Source: Streptomyces lichenis
GTDB lineage: Bacteria; Actinomycetota; Actinomycetes; Streptomycetales; Streptomycetaceae
Length of the DNA: 64,000 bases
Assembly (NCBI RefSeq): GCF_023218175.1
Contig: NZ_JALPTH010000020.1
Coordinates: forward strand, 89,583 to 153,582
Direction: 5' to 3'
Shown here piece after piece: positions 17,601 through 25,779 of this stretch. How positions within the stretch are numbered: the first letter of the stretch is position 1; the number at the start of each line of letters is the position of its first letter. Made by a program: the position numbers and the translations under genes. Under the pieces are notes generated by a model. The model saw only the letters and a program-made list of their open reading frames with translations. It did not search any database and was not told where the DNA came from.

Positions 17601-18548
17601 CTAGCGGTAGTCCTCGGCGGCGGGCCGCTTGCCGTCGTCCGCGGCCTCGCCGGTGGCCTCGTCCAGGGCGAGGAGGTAGCCCCAGGCGTCCGGCTGGGAG
17701 CCGTCGGCGTCGGTGAAGCCGTACTCCCGGGCGAGCTGCCCGCTGGACAGCGAGCGGCCGCTCCAGCGCCCGCGCTCCGGGTCGGCGGCGAGCGCGGCGA
17801 CCGCCCGGCCGACCAGCACCGGCGACTCGGCGATGGCGAAGGTGGGCTCCTGGGCGATGCCGTCGCGCCAGTTCTCCTCCCGTACGCCGAAGTGGTCCAG
17901 CATCGCCTCCGAGCGGAGGAAGCCGGGGGTGAGCGCCACCGCGGTGGTGCCGGTGCCCTTCAGCTCCTCCGAGAGGGCGAACGCCATCCGGATCGGGGAG
18001 TTCTTCGCCAGGTCGTAGTAGAAGTTCTCCCGGAAGCGGGCGTTGTACTCGGCGGTGCCGTCGGTCATCTCGACCAGCAGACCGCCCGGATGGCGCAGCA
18101 TCAGCGGCAGAGCGACGCTGCTGGTGATGGCGTGGCTGCGGATGCCGAGGTCCAGCATGCGCAGCCCGGCGTCGAGGTCGGTGTCCCACATCCTCACCCC
18201 GAACTCCAGCAGCCGGTCACCGCCCCAGAGGCTGTTCACCAGGACGTCCAGCCGGCCGCGCTCCCGGTCGATCCGGTCCACCAGGGCGCGGACCTGCTCG
18301 GGCTCCAGATGGTCGGTGGGGACGGCGATGCCCTCGCCGCCGGCGGCGGTGACCAGTTCGGCGGTCTCCTCGACGGTCTCGCCGGGCCGTCCGACCTCGC
18401 TGACCCGGTCGCGGGTGGTGCGGCCGGTCGCGTAGACGGTGGCCCCGGCGGCCCCGAGCTGGACGGCGATGGCGCGCCCGGCGCCCCGGGTGGCGCCCGC
18501 GACGAGGGCGATGGTGCCGGCGAGCGGTGTGTTCTTGTCGGTCGTCAT
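17601..18548 (-). CDS. Short-chain dehydrogenase/reductase
   Basis: 315 residues. Rossmann motif ALVAGATRGAGRAIA near residue 15, then ATGRTTRDR as the cofactor region, and the catalytic-type YYDLAKNSPIRMAFALSEEL in place of the usual YxxxK (Tyr followed by Lys four residues on). LDVLVNSLWGG replaces the common NNAG. The C-terminal third, with EYGFTDADGSQPDAW, is a feature of a streptomycete SDR subgroup of unknown substrate. ATG at 18548. Divergent from the DUF4240 gene with about 160 bases between them. Confidence 0.88.
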   Translation of the reverse strand: MTTDKNTPLAGTIALVAGATRGAGRAIAVQLGAAGATVYATGRTTRDRVSEVGRPGETVEETAELVTAAGGEGIAVPTDHLEPEQVRALVDRIDRERGRLDVLVNSLWGGDRLLEFGVRMWDTDLDAGLRMLDLGIRSHAITSSVALPLMLRHPGGLLVEMTDGTAEYNARFRENFYYDLAKNSPIRMAFALSEELKGTGTTAVALTPGFLRSEAMLDHFGVREENWRDGIAQEPTFAIAESPVLVGRAVAALAADPERGRWSGRSLSSGQLAREYGFTDADGSQPDAWGYLLALDEATGEAADDGKRPAAEDYR

Positions 18549-18707
18549 GGGCTCGACGCTCGCACCGATACCCGACATCCGCTGTCCGGTATTGCGGACG
18601 GGATCGCGGAAGGGGTGTCGACGGGTTGCCGAACGGTGGAAGTGGTGCCGCCGTTTCGGCGACTCCGGGTGCACGCGCGGGCCGCAACCCCGATGCTTGG
18701 TGCCGTG

Positions 18708-19226
18708 ATGGACGAGACGGAGTTCTGGGAGATCGTCGACACCACCCGCGAGGCCGCCGAGGGCGACCCCGAGGACCATGCCGAGCTGCTGGTGGAACGG
18801 CTGCTGGAGCTCGACCCGGACTCCGTGCTGGACTTCGCCCGCCACTTCGAGGCCCGCTACAACCGGGCGTACACCTGGGAGCTGCGGGGCGCGGCGGCCG
18901 TGCTGCTGGGCGGTGCGGGTGACGACGCCTTCGACTACTTCCGCTGCTGGCTGATCGGGCAGGGCCGGGAGGTGTTCGAGGGCGGAGTGCACGAGCCGGA
19001 CTCGCTGGCGGAGCTGCTGGACGGCTTCGACGAGGAGATCGACGGGGACGGGGAGGAGCTGGGGTACGCGGCCGACGAGGCGTACGAGCAGCTCACCGGC
19101 GCGGACACCCCCGACCTGGGCATCGCCCCGCAGCCGCCGGAGCCGGAGGGCGTCTCCTTCGACCTGGCGGACACCTCGGCGCTGGCCGAGCGCTACCCCC
19201 GGCTGTGGGAGCGCTTCGGCGGCTGA
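18708..19226 (+). CDS. DUF4240 domain protein
   Basis: 172 residues, acidic. It begins MDETEFWEIVDTTRE and continues with ELLVERLLELDPDSVLDFARHFE and DDAFDYFRCWLIGQGREVFE, the pattern of DUF4240 proteins, which are small cytoplasmic proteins of unknown role, some linked to toxin-immunity loci. The start could be GTG 18705 or ATG 18708. It stands alone between a divergent SDR and a convergent GNAT gene. Confidence 0.85.
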   Translation: MDETEFWEIVDTTREAAEGDPEDHAELLVERLLELDPDSVLDFARHFEARYNRAYTWELRGAAAVLLGGAGDDAFDYFRCWLIGQGREVFEGGVHEPDSLAELLDGFDEEIDGDGEELGYAADEAYEQLTGADTPDLGIAPQPPEPEGVSFDLADTSALAERYPRLWERFGG

Positions 19227-19244
19227 GCGCCGCCCGGCACGACT

Positions 19245-19829
19245 TCAGACAGGCTCCGGCCCGTCCAGCCGTCTCCCCATGCAGACGTCGTCCACGGCGA
19301 CACCGCGCAGGTGGAACTCCCCCGGCAGCACGCCCTCCACGGCGAAGCCCTCGGAGGCGTACAGGCTGCGGGCGGGCGTGTTGTGGCCCAGCACCCGCAG
19401 GGTGATCCGGGTCGCCCCCTGCCGCCGGGCCTCGTCGCAGGCGGCCCGCAGCAGCGCCCGGGCCAGTCCACGCCGCCGCGCCCAGTCGGCCACCGCGAGG
19501 CCCTGGATCTGGCGGACATGGGCGTTGCAGGGCAGGGCGGTGGGCGGCACCAGCCGGATGTACCCGGCGATGCGGGTCCCGTCCGCGTTCTCCGCCACCA
19601 GGTAGTCGGCCGGGCGGTGGGCGGAGTCGAAGAAGGGGGCGTACGGCGCATGGGGCTCGGGTTGCACCGCGTGCAGGGGCGACCAGACGGCGCGGTCCAG
19701 CCGGCTCAGCTCCTCGGCGTCCTCCGCCCGCGCCCGCCGTATCCGAGGCACCGGAGGCGTCGGGGGTGTCGGGGCTGTGCCGGGTGGGTGGCCCGGGCGG
19801 GCGGAGTCCGGGGTCGTCATGTGCGTCAC
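19245..19829 (-). CDS. GNAT-family N-acetyltransferase
   Basis: Up to 194 residues from GTG 19829; ATG 19820 three codons later is equally likely. After a Pro-rich start, the GNAT core runs from RIRRARAEDAEELSRLD to the end. The acetyl-CoA loop is QGLAVADWARRRGLARALL, followed by ITLRVLGHNTPARSLYASEGF, the usual motif B. It transfers acetyl groups to an unknown small molecule or protein N-terminus. It is divergent from the epimerase-like gene, the starts being less than 40 bases apart. Confidence 0.85.
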   Translation of the reverse strand: MTHMTTPDSARPGHPPGTAPTPPTPPVPRIRRARAEDAEELSRLDRAVWSPLHAVQPEPHAPYAPFFDSAHRPADYLVAENADGTRIAGYIRLVPPTALPCNAHVRQIQGLAVADWARRRGLARALLRAACDEARRQGATRITLRVLGHNTPARSLYASEGFAVEGVLPGEFHLRGVAVDDVCMGRRLDGPEPV

Positions 19830-19855
19830 TGTGCCATGGGGGCAGGATGGGCCTC

Positions 19856-20755
19856 ATGGCACATCGCTCCCGTATCGCGGTCACCGGCGCCTCCGGGCTG
19901 ATCGGCGCGGCCCTGGTCCGTTCCCTGCGCGCCGACGGGCATGAGGTGGTGCGGCTGGTACGCCGCCCCGCCCGGTCCGGCGACGAGTGCGCGTGGGATC
20001 CGAAGCGGAACCACGTGGACACCGCCGGGCTGGCCGGCTGCGAGGCGGTGGTCCACCTCGCGGGTGCCGGCGTCGGCGACCGCCGCTGGACCGCGGCGTA
20101 CAAGAAGGAGATCCGCGACAGCCGGGTGCTGGGCACCACGGCGATCGCGGAGGCGGTCACCCGGCTGGACACCCCGCCGCGGGTGCTGCTGTGCGGCAGC
20201 GCGATCGGCTACTACGGGGACACCGGCGACCGCCCGGTGGACGAGTCGGCCCCGGCGGGGCGCGGGTTCCTGCCGTCGGTCTGCGTGGAGTGGGAGGCCG
20301 CGGCGGCGCCCGCCTCGGAGGCGGGCATCCGGGTCGCCCACGCCCGCACCGGTCTGGTGGTGAGCCGGAAGGGCGGGGCGTGGGGGCGGCTTTTCCCGAT
20401 CTTCAAGGCGGGTCTGGGGGGCCGGCTGGGCTCGGGTGAGCAGTTCTGGAGCTTCATCGCCCTGCACGACGAGATCGCCGCGCTCCGGCACATCCTGGAC
20501 ACCGAGTCGCTGACCGGCCCGGTCAACCTCACCGCCCCGGAGCCGGTCACCAACCGCGAGGTCAGCGCCGCGATGGGCCGGGTCCTGCGCCGCCCCACCC
20601 CCTTCCCGGTACCCGCCGCGGCCCTGAAGCTGGCCCTCGGCGACTTCGCGGAGGACGTGCTGGGCAGCCAGCGGGTGCTCCCGGGCCGGCTGCTGGAGTC
20701 CGGTTTCCGCTTCGCCTTCCCGACCGTGGACGAGGCCATCGCCTCGGTGGTCTGA
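19856..20755 (+). CDS. TIGR01777-type NAD-dependent epimerase/dehydratase
   Basis: 299 residues. The N-terminal motif RIAVTGASGLIGAALV binds NAD(P). WDPKRNHVD, VVHLAGAGVGDRRW, SAIGYYGDTGDRPVDESAP and the C-terminal LGDFAEDVLGSQRVLPGRLLESGF mark the TIGR01777 group (YfcH-like), whose substrate is unsettled; links to chlorophyll-type and cell-division proteins are known in other phyla. ATG 19856 was chosen; ATG 19847 is possible. No partner gene downstream suggests a pathway. Confidence 0.88.
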   Translation: MAHRSRIAVTGASGLIGAALVRSLRADGHEVVRLVRRPARSGDECAWDPKRNHVDTAGLAGCEAVVHLAGAGVGDRRWTAAYKKEIRDSRVLGTTAIAEAVTRLDTPPRVLLCGSAIGYYGDTGDRPVDESAPAGRGFLPSVCVEWEAAAAPASEAGIRVAHARTGLVVSRKGGAWGRLFPIFKAGLGGRLGSGEQFWSFIALHDEIAALRHILDTESLTGPVNLTAPEPVTNREVSAAMGRVLRRPTPFPVPAAALKLALGDFAEDVLGSQRVLPGRLLESGFRFAFPTVDEAIASVV

Positions 20756-20766
20756 GGCCTGGCCCG

Positions 20767-20870
20767 CCGGGGCTGTGCCCTGGGCGGTCCGCCGGTGAGT
20801 GGGTGGCCCCCCGCCGGGGCGGTGCCCCGGGTGGTTCGCCGGTGAATGGCCGGTGAATGGGTGGCCGCCG
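20767..20870. repeat. Two tandem near-copies of a 47-base unit after the epimerase gene
   Basis: The gap 20756-21192 has no gene. Its left part holds two tandem units starting GCCGGGGC-GTGCCC and ending CGCCGGTGA-TGGGTGG, the second carrying an extra GAATGGCCGGTG insertion. Beyond that I see GC-rich sequence, with the promoter and ribosome-binding site (GGGGAGGG) of the flavin oxidoreductase at its right end. Confidence 0.55.
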
Positions 20871-21192
20871 CATGGCCGGGCCTCTTCAGGCCCCGCCGGG
20901 CCCATCCGGCCTCACCCCCCGGCCCGAGGCCTCTTGGCCCCCCGCCCCACTCCCCCGGCCTCAGGCACCCGACGGGAGGGCGCACCGGCGCACCGCTCCT
21001 GGACCAGCCGGCGCGTCGGTGTGACACGGTCGCGCGGGTGTGCGACCCCGCCTTGCTCCGGTGCTCCGGTACGCGCGCGGGCCTGGGCTGTGGGCGGCGC
21101 TCGTACGCTCGGTCACCGAACTCCCGTATTCCGGCGCCCGCTTCCGGGCATGAGCCCCCCACGCACCGAGCCGCCACCCCGGGGAGGGACAC

Positions 21193-22470
21193 GTGTTCAG
21201 TACGCCAGACACCGCGGATGTCGTCATCGTCGGAGCCGGGATCGCGGGGCTGACCGCGGCCCGCCGGCTGGTCGGGGCGGGGGTGAGCGTCCGGGTGCTG
21301 GAGGCCGCGCCGCGGGCCGGCGGGCGGATGGCCACCGAGGAGGTGGACGGCTTCCTGCTGGACCGCCCGGGGCTGCCGCTGAGCAGTGCGCAGGAGGTGC
21401 TCGCGGGCACCGCGCTGCGGCTGTTCCAGCCGGGGGTGCTGGTCCGGTCCGACGGCCGGCTGCACCGGGCGGGCGGCCCAGGGGTGCCGCCCGCCTCGGC
21501 GCTGACCCGGGCGCGGGCACTGGCCGAGGTGCCGCGCGGCCTGGACCAGGCCCGGCTGGGCGCGGCCCTGGCCCGGCTGGCCCAGACGCCGGACGACCGG
21601 CTGGCGGCCCGGCCCGAGCGGTCGGCGCTGGAGGCGCTGGCGGGGCGCGGGCTGTCGGCCCGTACGGCGCACCGGTTCGTACGCCCGCTGCTGGCCGCGC
21701 TGCTGGGCGACCCGGAGCTGTCGACGTCCAGCCGGTGCGCGGACCTGGCGCTGCGCGACTACGCGCGCGGCCGGCTCTGTGTGCCGGAGGGCGGCGCGGG
21801 GGCGCTGCCCGAGCGGCTGGTGGCGGCGCTGCCGCCGGGCACGGTGCGCACCGGCGTACGCGTGAAGGAGGCGTCCACCAACCGGGTGGTGACGGCCGGT
21901 CACGGGGAGCTGGCCTGCCGGGCGCTGGTGGTGGCGACCGGGGCGCGGGCCGCGGCGGAGCTGCTGCCGGGGCTGCGGGTGCCGCGGTTCCGCCCGCTGA
22001 CGGTGCTGCACCACACCGCGCCGCAGGCCCCGCCGGTGGGGGCGTCGCTGGTGCTGGACGCGGACCGGCCGGGTCCGGTGGCCTGGTCGGCGGTGCTGAG
22101 TGAGGTGGACCCGTCGCGGGCACCGCACGGCCGGGTGCTGATCGGCTCCATGGTGCCGGGTCCGCTGCCGGACCGGCTGGACGAGCGGGTGCGCCGCCAG
22201 CTGGCCGGGATGTACGGGGTGTCCACGGCCGACTGGCAGTTGCTGGGCGTGCACCACGACGCGGAGGCCGTCCCGGAGACGGCGGCGCCGCATGACCCGG
22301 ACCGGCCGGTGCGGCTGCTGTCGGGGCTGTATGTGTGCGGCGACCACCGGGGCGCGGCGGGGGCGCAGGGGGCGTACGCCTCGGGGCGCCGCGCGGCCGA
22401 CGCGGTCCTGCGCGATCTGGGCGTACCGCTGCCGGCCCACCGGGACGAGCCGCTGCCGGCGGCCGCCTGA
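21193..22470 (+). CDS. FAD-dependent amine-oxidase-like oxidoreductase
   Basis: 425 residues. The FAD motif VVIVGAGIAGLTAARRL near residue 12, then VLEAAPRAGGRMATEEVDGF, is the phytoene desaturase/amine oxidase signature. The C-terminal GLYVCGDHRGAAGAQGAYASGRRAADAVL is the second FAD contact. The central substrate domain is not diagnostic. It could oxidise an amine, carotenoid or prenyl-type compound; no pathway genes are adjacent. GTG at 21193 with GGGGAGGG eight bases upstream. Confidence 0.88.
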   Translation: MFSTPDTADVVIVGAGIAGLTAARRLVGAGVSVRVLEAAPRAGGRMATEEVDGFLLDRPGLPLSSAQEVLAGTALRLFQPGVLVRSDGRLHRAGGPGVPPASALTRARALAEVPRGLDQARLGAALARLAQTPDDRLAARPERSALEALAGRGLSARTAHRFVRPLLAALLGDPELSTSSRCADLALRDYARGRLCVPEGGAGALPERLVAALPPGTVRTGVRVKEASTNRVVTAGHGELACRALVVATGARAAAELLPGLRVPRFRPLTVLHHTAPQAPPVGASLVLDADRPGPVAWSAVLSEVDPSRAPHGRVLIGSMVPGPLPDRLDERVRRQLAGMYGVSTADWQLLGVHHDAEAVPETAAPHDPDRPVRLLSGLYVCGDHRGAAGAQGAYASGRRAADAVLRDLGVPLPAHRDEPLPAAA

Positions 22471-22554
22471 GACCACCCGGGCCGAGCCGGAGGCGTGCGC
22501 CCGGCCCGGCCCGGGTCTCCACCCGCCCCCGCGTCCGTCCCTCCGCGTCCCTCC

Positions 22555-22800
22555 GCGTCGGACCGTGTGCAGCTTCTTGGCGTACGTACCGGCGCCGTCC
22601 AGCACGGAGGCGCCGCCCAGGTCGGACAGGTCGGTCCGTTGGCAGTCCTGCGGCTGGAGAGGAACCGCCGCCTGCCGGCCGGGTCCTCGCCCAGGTGGAT
22701 GCCCACGTGGGCGATGGTCGCGGTGGTCTGGTCGTCACCGGAGTCCGCGTCGGGGGACAGCGGGTCACCCGGCTGGAGCCGGGCCGCCGCGGCCTCCGCA
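22555..22800 (-). pseudogene. C-terminal remnant of an NlpC/P60-like protein with a one-base frameshift
   Basis: On the minus strand, 22800 down to about 22632 reads ARLQPGDPLSPDADSG, then TATIAHVGIHLGEDPAG and RRFLSSRRTANGPT. The frame is then lost, and the sequence resumes one frame over as LSDLGGASVLDGAG and TYAKKLHTVRR from about 22628 down to 22555. One missing C near 22628 would join the two parts. PGD and HVGIHLG resemble the end of NlpC/P60 peptidoglycan hydrolases. The N-terminal catalytic part is absent: the HTH-TPR regulator occupies the space upstream. I infer a decayed gene. Confidence 0.5.
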
Positions 22801-22823
22801 ACCGCACCCCGCCCCGCCCCGCC

Positions 22824-24482
22824 CTACCCCAGGGCGCCCACGCGGTCGCGGTAGGTGCGGACGGGGGCGGCGTCGCGGTAGGGCTCCAGGCGGCGCTCGA
22901 AGTCGCGGACGTACTCGGTGGCGCGGGCCGAGCGCATCTCGGTGGCCTGCTGGGCGGCCTCGGCGCCCAGGGCGCAGGCGTGGTCGAGTTCGCCGAGGCC
23001 GAGCCGGGCGGTGGCGAGGACGACCCGGCTGAACAGCCGGCTGCGGGCGAACGCGGGGGCGCGCAGCTGGAGGGAGCGTTCGGCGTGCTGGGCGGCGGGG
23101 CGGTACTGGTGCATGTCGCGGTGGCAGTGCGCGGCGTCGGCGGCGAGCTGCGCCTCGTCGAAGGCCCGCCCCCAGTGCGGGGTGTCGTCACCGGGGCGGG
23201 CGGTGTCCAGCGCCCGTTCCGCCCGGGTGAGGGAGGCGGTGCAGGCGCGGGCGTCGCCGAGGACGGCGTGCCCGCGGGCCTCGGCGGAGTGCAGCAGGGC
23301 CAGTACGGCGGGCGGCGCGGTGCCGACGCCCTGCTGGGCGACCCGGGCGAGCTGCACGGCCTCCCGGCCGTGGCCGAGGTAGACGGCCTGGCGGCTCATG
23401 GTGACCAGGACATAGCTGCCGTAGGCGCGGTCCCCGGCGGCCTGGGCGAGCCGCAGCGCCTGGACGAAGTAGCGCTGGGCCAGGCCGTGGGCGGCGATGT
23501 CGTACGAGGTCCAGCCGGCCAGCCGGGTCAGGTCGGCGACGGCGCCGAACAGCCGGCGCCCGGTGGTCTCCCCGTACACCCCGCGCAGCATCGGCTCGGC
23601 CTCGTGCTCCAGATAGCGGACCAGGGCCTGGCGGGCGTGGCCGCCGCCGTAGGCGTGGTCGAGGGCCCGGAACAGGTCGCCGACCGACCGCAGCGCGCCG
23701 ACGTCCCCCGCGGTGACCCGCTGGCCGGGGCCGCGGTCGGTGGAGCGCTGCCGGGGCAGGCCCGCCCGGGCCGCCCCGGGAACGGTGGGAACGGCGGGGG
23801 GGGGGGGGGGGGTGGCGGGTAAAGCGGCCGGCGCGAGGGAGGCGGGCATACGGGCGGCGGGGGCCGGATGGCCTGGCAGCCCCGGCCGGCCGAGGGCGGG
23901 CGTACGGCCGGCGGGCGGCGGCACCGGGGCGGCGGCTTCGGCGGCGGTCGTCGGGTACGGGCGGCCGTCCTGGGGGCCGCCCTGGGCCGGCACCCGGGCG
24001 GCGGAGGCAGGGGGCGCCGGGGGGTCGATCCGGCCGACGCGTTCGTCGGCGCGGCCGATCAGCCAGTCCCGGCTGGGCACCACCAGACCGGCCGGGGTGA
24101 AGGTGATCTTCCGCAGTTCGCTGTGGCTGCCGGAGTCCTTGCGCCACAGTCCGCTGACGATGTCCACGGCCTCCTCGGGGGTGGCCGCGAACTCCAGCCC
24201 CGCGTAGACCGGGGCGCAGGCGTCCAGGCCGAGGTCCTGCGCGGTGAGCCGGCGGCCGAGGCGGCGGGTGAAGACCTCGGCGATGAGGGCCGGGGTGGTG
24301 CCCCGGGGCTGCTGGCCGCGGAGCCAGCGGGTGACGGAGGTCTTGTCGTAGCGGAGGTCGAGGCCGTGTTCGAGTCCGAGCTGGTCGACCCTTCTGGCCA
24401 GTCCCGCGTGCGAGAAGCCGGCTTCGGCGATGAGGGCGGCGAGCCGGCGGTTGGGGGTGCGCTGCGAGGGTCGGTCCGTCAT
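22824..24482 (-). CDS. HTH and TPR-type regulator with a TTA codon beside a 17-base homopolymer
   Basis: 552 residues. N-terminal XRE-like helix-turn-helix (about 10-85: RRLAALIAEAGFSHAGLARRV, then LRYDKTSVTRWLRGQQPRG). A Pro/Ala-rich linker runs from about 150 to 245, and the rest is helical repeats of TPR type (LAQRYFVQALRLAQAAGDRAYGSY and similar). The layout recalls NsdA and related streptomycete regulators of development and antibiotics. In the linker, residue 221 is a TTA leucine codon (23820-23822), so translation may need the bldA tRNA. Two codons later comes a run of 17 C (23796-23812) coding five prolines. AGGAG lies upstream of the ATG. It is divergent from lipB. Confidence 0.85.
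   Translation of the reverse strand: MTDRPSQRTPNRRLAALIAEAGFSHAGLARRVDQLGLEHGLDLRYDKTSVTRWLRGQQPRGTTPALIAEVFTRRLGRRLTAQDLGLDACAPVYAGLEFAATPEEAVDIVSGLWRKDSGSHSELRKITFTPAGLVVPSRDWLIGRADERVGRIDPPAPPASAARVPAQGGPQDGRPYPTTAAEAAAPVPPPAGRTPALGRPGLPGHPAPAARMPASLAPAALPATPPPPPAVPTVPGAARAGLPRQRSTDRGPGQRVTAGDVGALRSVGDLFRALDHAYGGGHARQALVRYLEHEAEPMLRGVYGETTGRRLFGAVADLTRLAGWTSYDIAAHGLAQRYFVQALRLAQAAGDRAYGSYVLVTMSRQAVYLGHGREAVQLARVAQQGVGTAPPAVLALLHSAEARGHAVLGDARACTASLTRAERALDTARPGDDTPHWGRAFDEAQLAADAAHCHRDMHQYRPAAQHAERSLQLRAPAFARSRLFSRVVLATARLGLGELDHACALGAEAAQQATEMRSARATEYVRDFERRLEPYRDAAPVRTYRDRVGALG
23796..23812 (-). repeat. 17-base G/C homopolymer inside the regulator gene
   Basis: A run of 17 G on the plus strand, which is C17 in the coding sense. 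Such tracts slip in replication. Gaining one base would move translation into a frame that stays open to about 23188; losing one would use the third frame. It may also be a sequencing-length error. Confidence 0.85.
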
Positions 24483-24826
24483 CGGCTGTGCGCTCTCCTG
24501 ACTTGCCGTGCTGTGCCTTCCCGGTGGGGGCCCGCCGCGCCGGGGGCCCTTCCGGTGGGGTTGCGGACCCCCGGGAACGGCGCGAACTTAACCGCCGTCG
24601 GCGTCGGTACCGCCGCCTTCGCCCCGCATTCATCCGATCGTGTGAGGATTGAGGGCGCCGCTGACGGGCTGAGGACGGACCGAGCGGAGGACCGGGTGCC
24701 GGCACGGCGGTGAGGAAGACGGCATCCACCTGGCCGTCCGGCCGCCCCGGGGCCGCCGTACAGTGGCACGGGCGGCGATGGATGCACGCTGCAAGTGCTG
24801 CCGCACGTTCGTAGGGAGGCGTTGCC
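24483..24826. other. Divergent intergenic region between the regulator and lipB
   Basis: 344 bases. It holds the AGGAG site of the regulator at its left end and an AGGGAGG site six bases before the lipB GTG at its right end. No hairpin, operator or RNA gene is clear to me. Confidence 0.5.
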
Positions 24827-25642
24827 GTGAGTGAGCTGCGATTCGTCCATGTGGGCTTCGGCCCGGAGGCCGTCGAGTACCGGCGGGCCTGGGACATGCA
24901 GCGCGAGGTGCACGCCGCGCGGTTCGCCGACGAAGTGCCCGACACCTGCCTGCTGCTGGAGCACCCGCCGGTCTACACCGCGGGGCGGCGCACACTCGAC
25001 AGCGAGCGCCCCCTGGACGGTACGCCGGTGGTGGACGTGGACCGCGGCGGCAAGATCACCTGGCATGGCCCCGGCCAGCTGGTGGGCTACCCGATCATGA
25101 AGCTGCCGCGTCCGGTGGACGTGGTCGCCCATGTCCGGCGGCTGGAGGAGGCCCTGATCCGCACGGCGGCCGATTTCGGCGTGGCCACCACCCGGGTGGA
25201 GGGCCGCAGCGGGGTGTGGGTGCTGGGCGACCCGGTCGAGCAGCGCCCGGCGCTCGGCGGCCTCTCCCTGGACTTCGACCCCCGGCTGACGGACGAGGAG
25301 TTCGATCCGCGGCTGAACGGCCCCGAGTACGCCCCCTCCAACGCCGGGCAGCGCCGCGAGGACCGCAAGCTGGCGGCCATCGGCATCCGGGTCGCCAAGG
25401 GCGTCACCATGCACGGCTTCGCGATCAACGTGAGCCCGGACAACACCTGGTTCGACCGGATCGTGCCCTGCGGCATCCGGGACGCGGGCGTCACCTCGCT
25501 GGCGAACGAGCTGGGCCGGGAGGTGACGATCGCCGAGGTGCTGCCGGTGGTGGAGCGGCATCTGCAGGACGTCCTGGAGAACGCCGAGCTGCGGCCCCGC
25601 GAGATCGAGGAGGCGGCACCGGCCGCCCCGGCGCCCGCTTAG
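24827..25642 (+). CDS. lipB: Lipoyl(octanoyl) transferase
   Basis: 271 residues. LipB moves octanoate from acyl carrier protein to the lipoyl domains of E2 and GcvH. Seen: LLLEHPPVYTAGRRT (about 43-57), DRGGKITWHGPGQLVGYPIMKL (the RGG/HGPGQ motif, about 73-93), the catalytic Lys in EDRKLAAIGIRVAKGVTMHGFAINV, and the catalytic Cys in DRIVPCGIRDAGVTSL. The loop of about 30 residues around FDPRLTDEEFDPRLNGPEY is an insertion seen in actinobacterial members. GTG start with AGGGAGG upstream. lipA follows after 137 bases. Confidence 0.96.
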   Translation: MSELRFVHVGFGPEAVEYRRAWDMQREVHAARFADEVPDTCLLLEHPPVYTAGRRTLDSERPLDGTPVVDVDRGGKITWHGPGQLVGYPIMKLPRPVDVVAHVRRLEEALIRTAADFGVATTRVEGRSGVWVLGDPVEQRPALGGLSLDFDPRLTDEEFDPRLNGPEYAPSNAGQRREDRKLAAIGIRVAKGVTMHGFAINVSPDNTWFDRIVPCGIRDAGVTSLANELGREVTIAEVLPVVERHLQDVLENAELRPREIEEAAPAAPAPA

Positions 25643-25779
25643 GGCCCGCCCTCCGGTACGGGACCGGGGCCGGCTCGGGGGAATGCCCCGTACCCAGTCC
25701 CGGTTGCCCTCAGGAGGACCACATTTTTACCGGGCGTACCCTGGTGTTCGCCGTGGAATCGAAGCCGTAGGAGCCAGCC

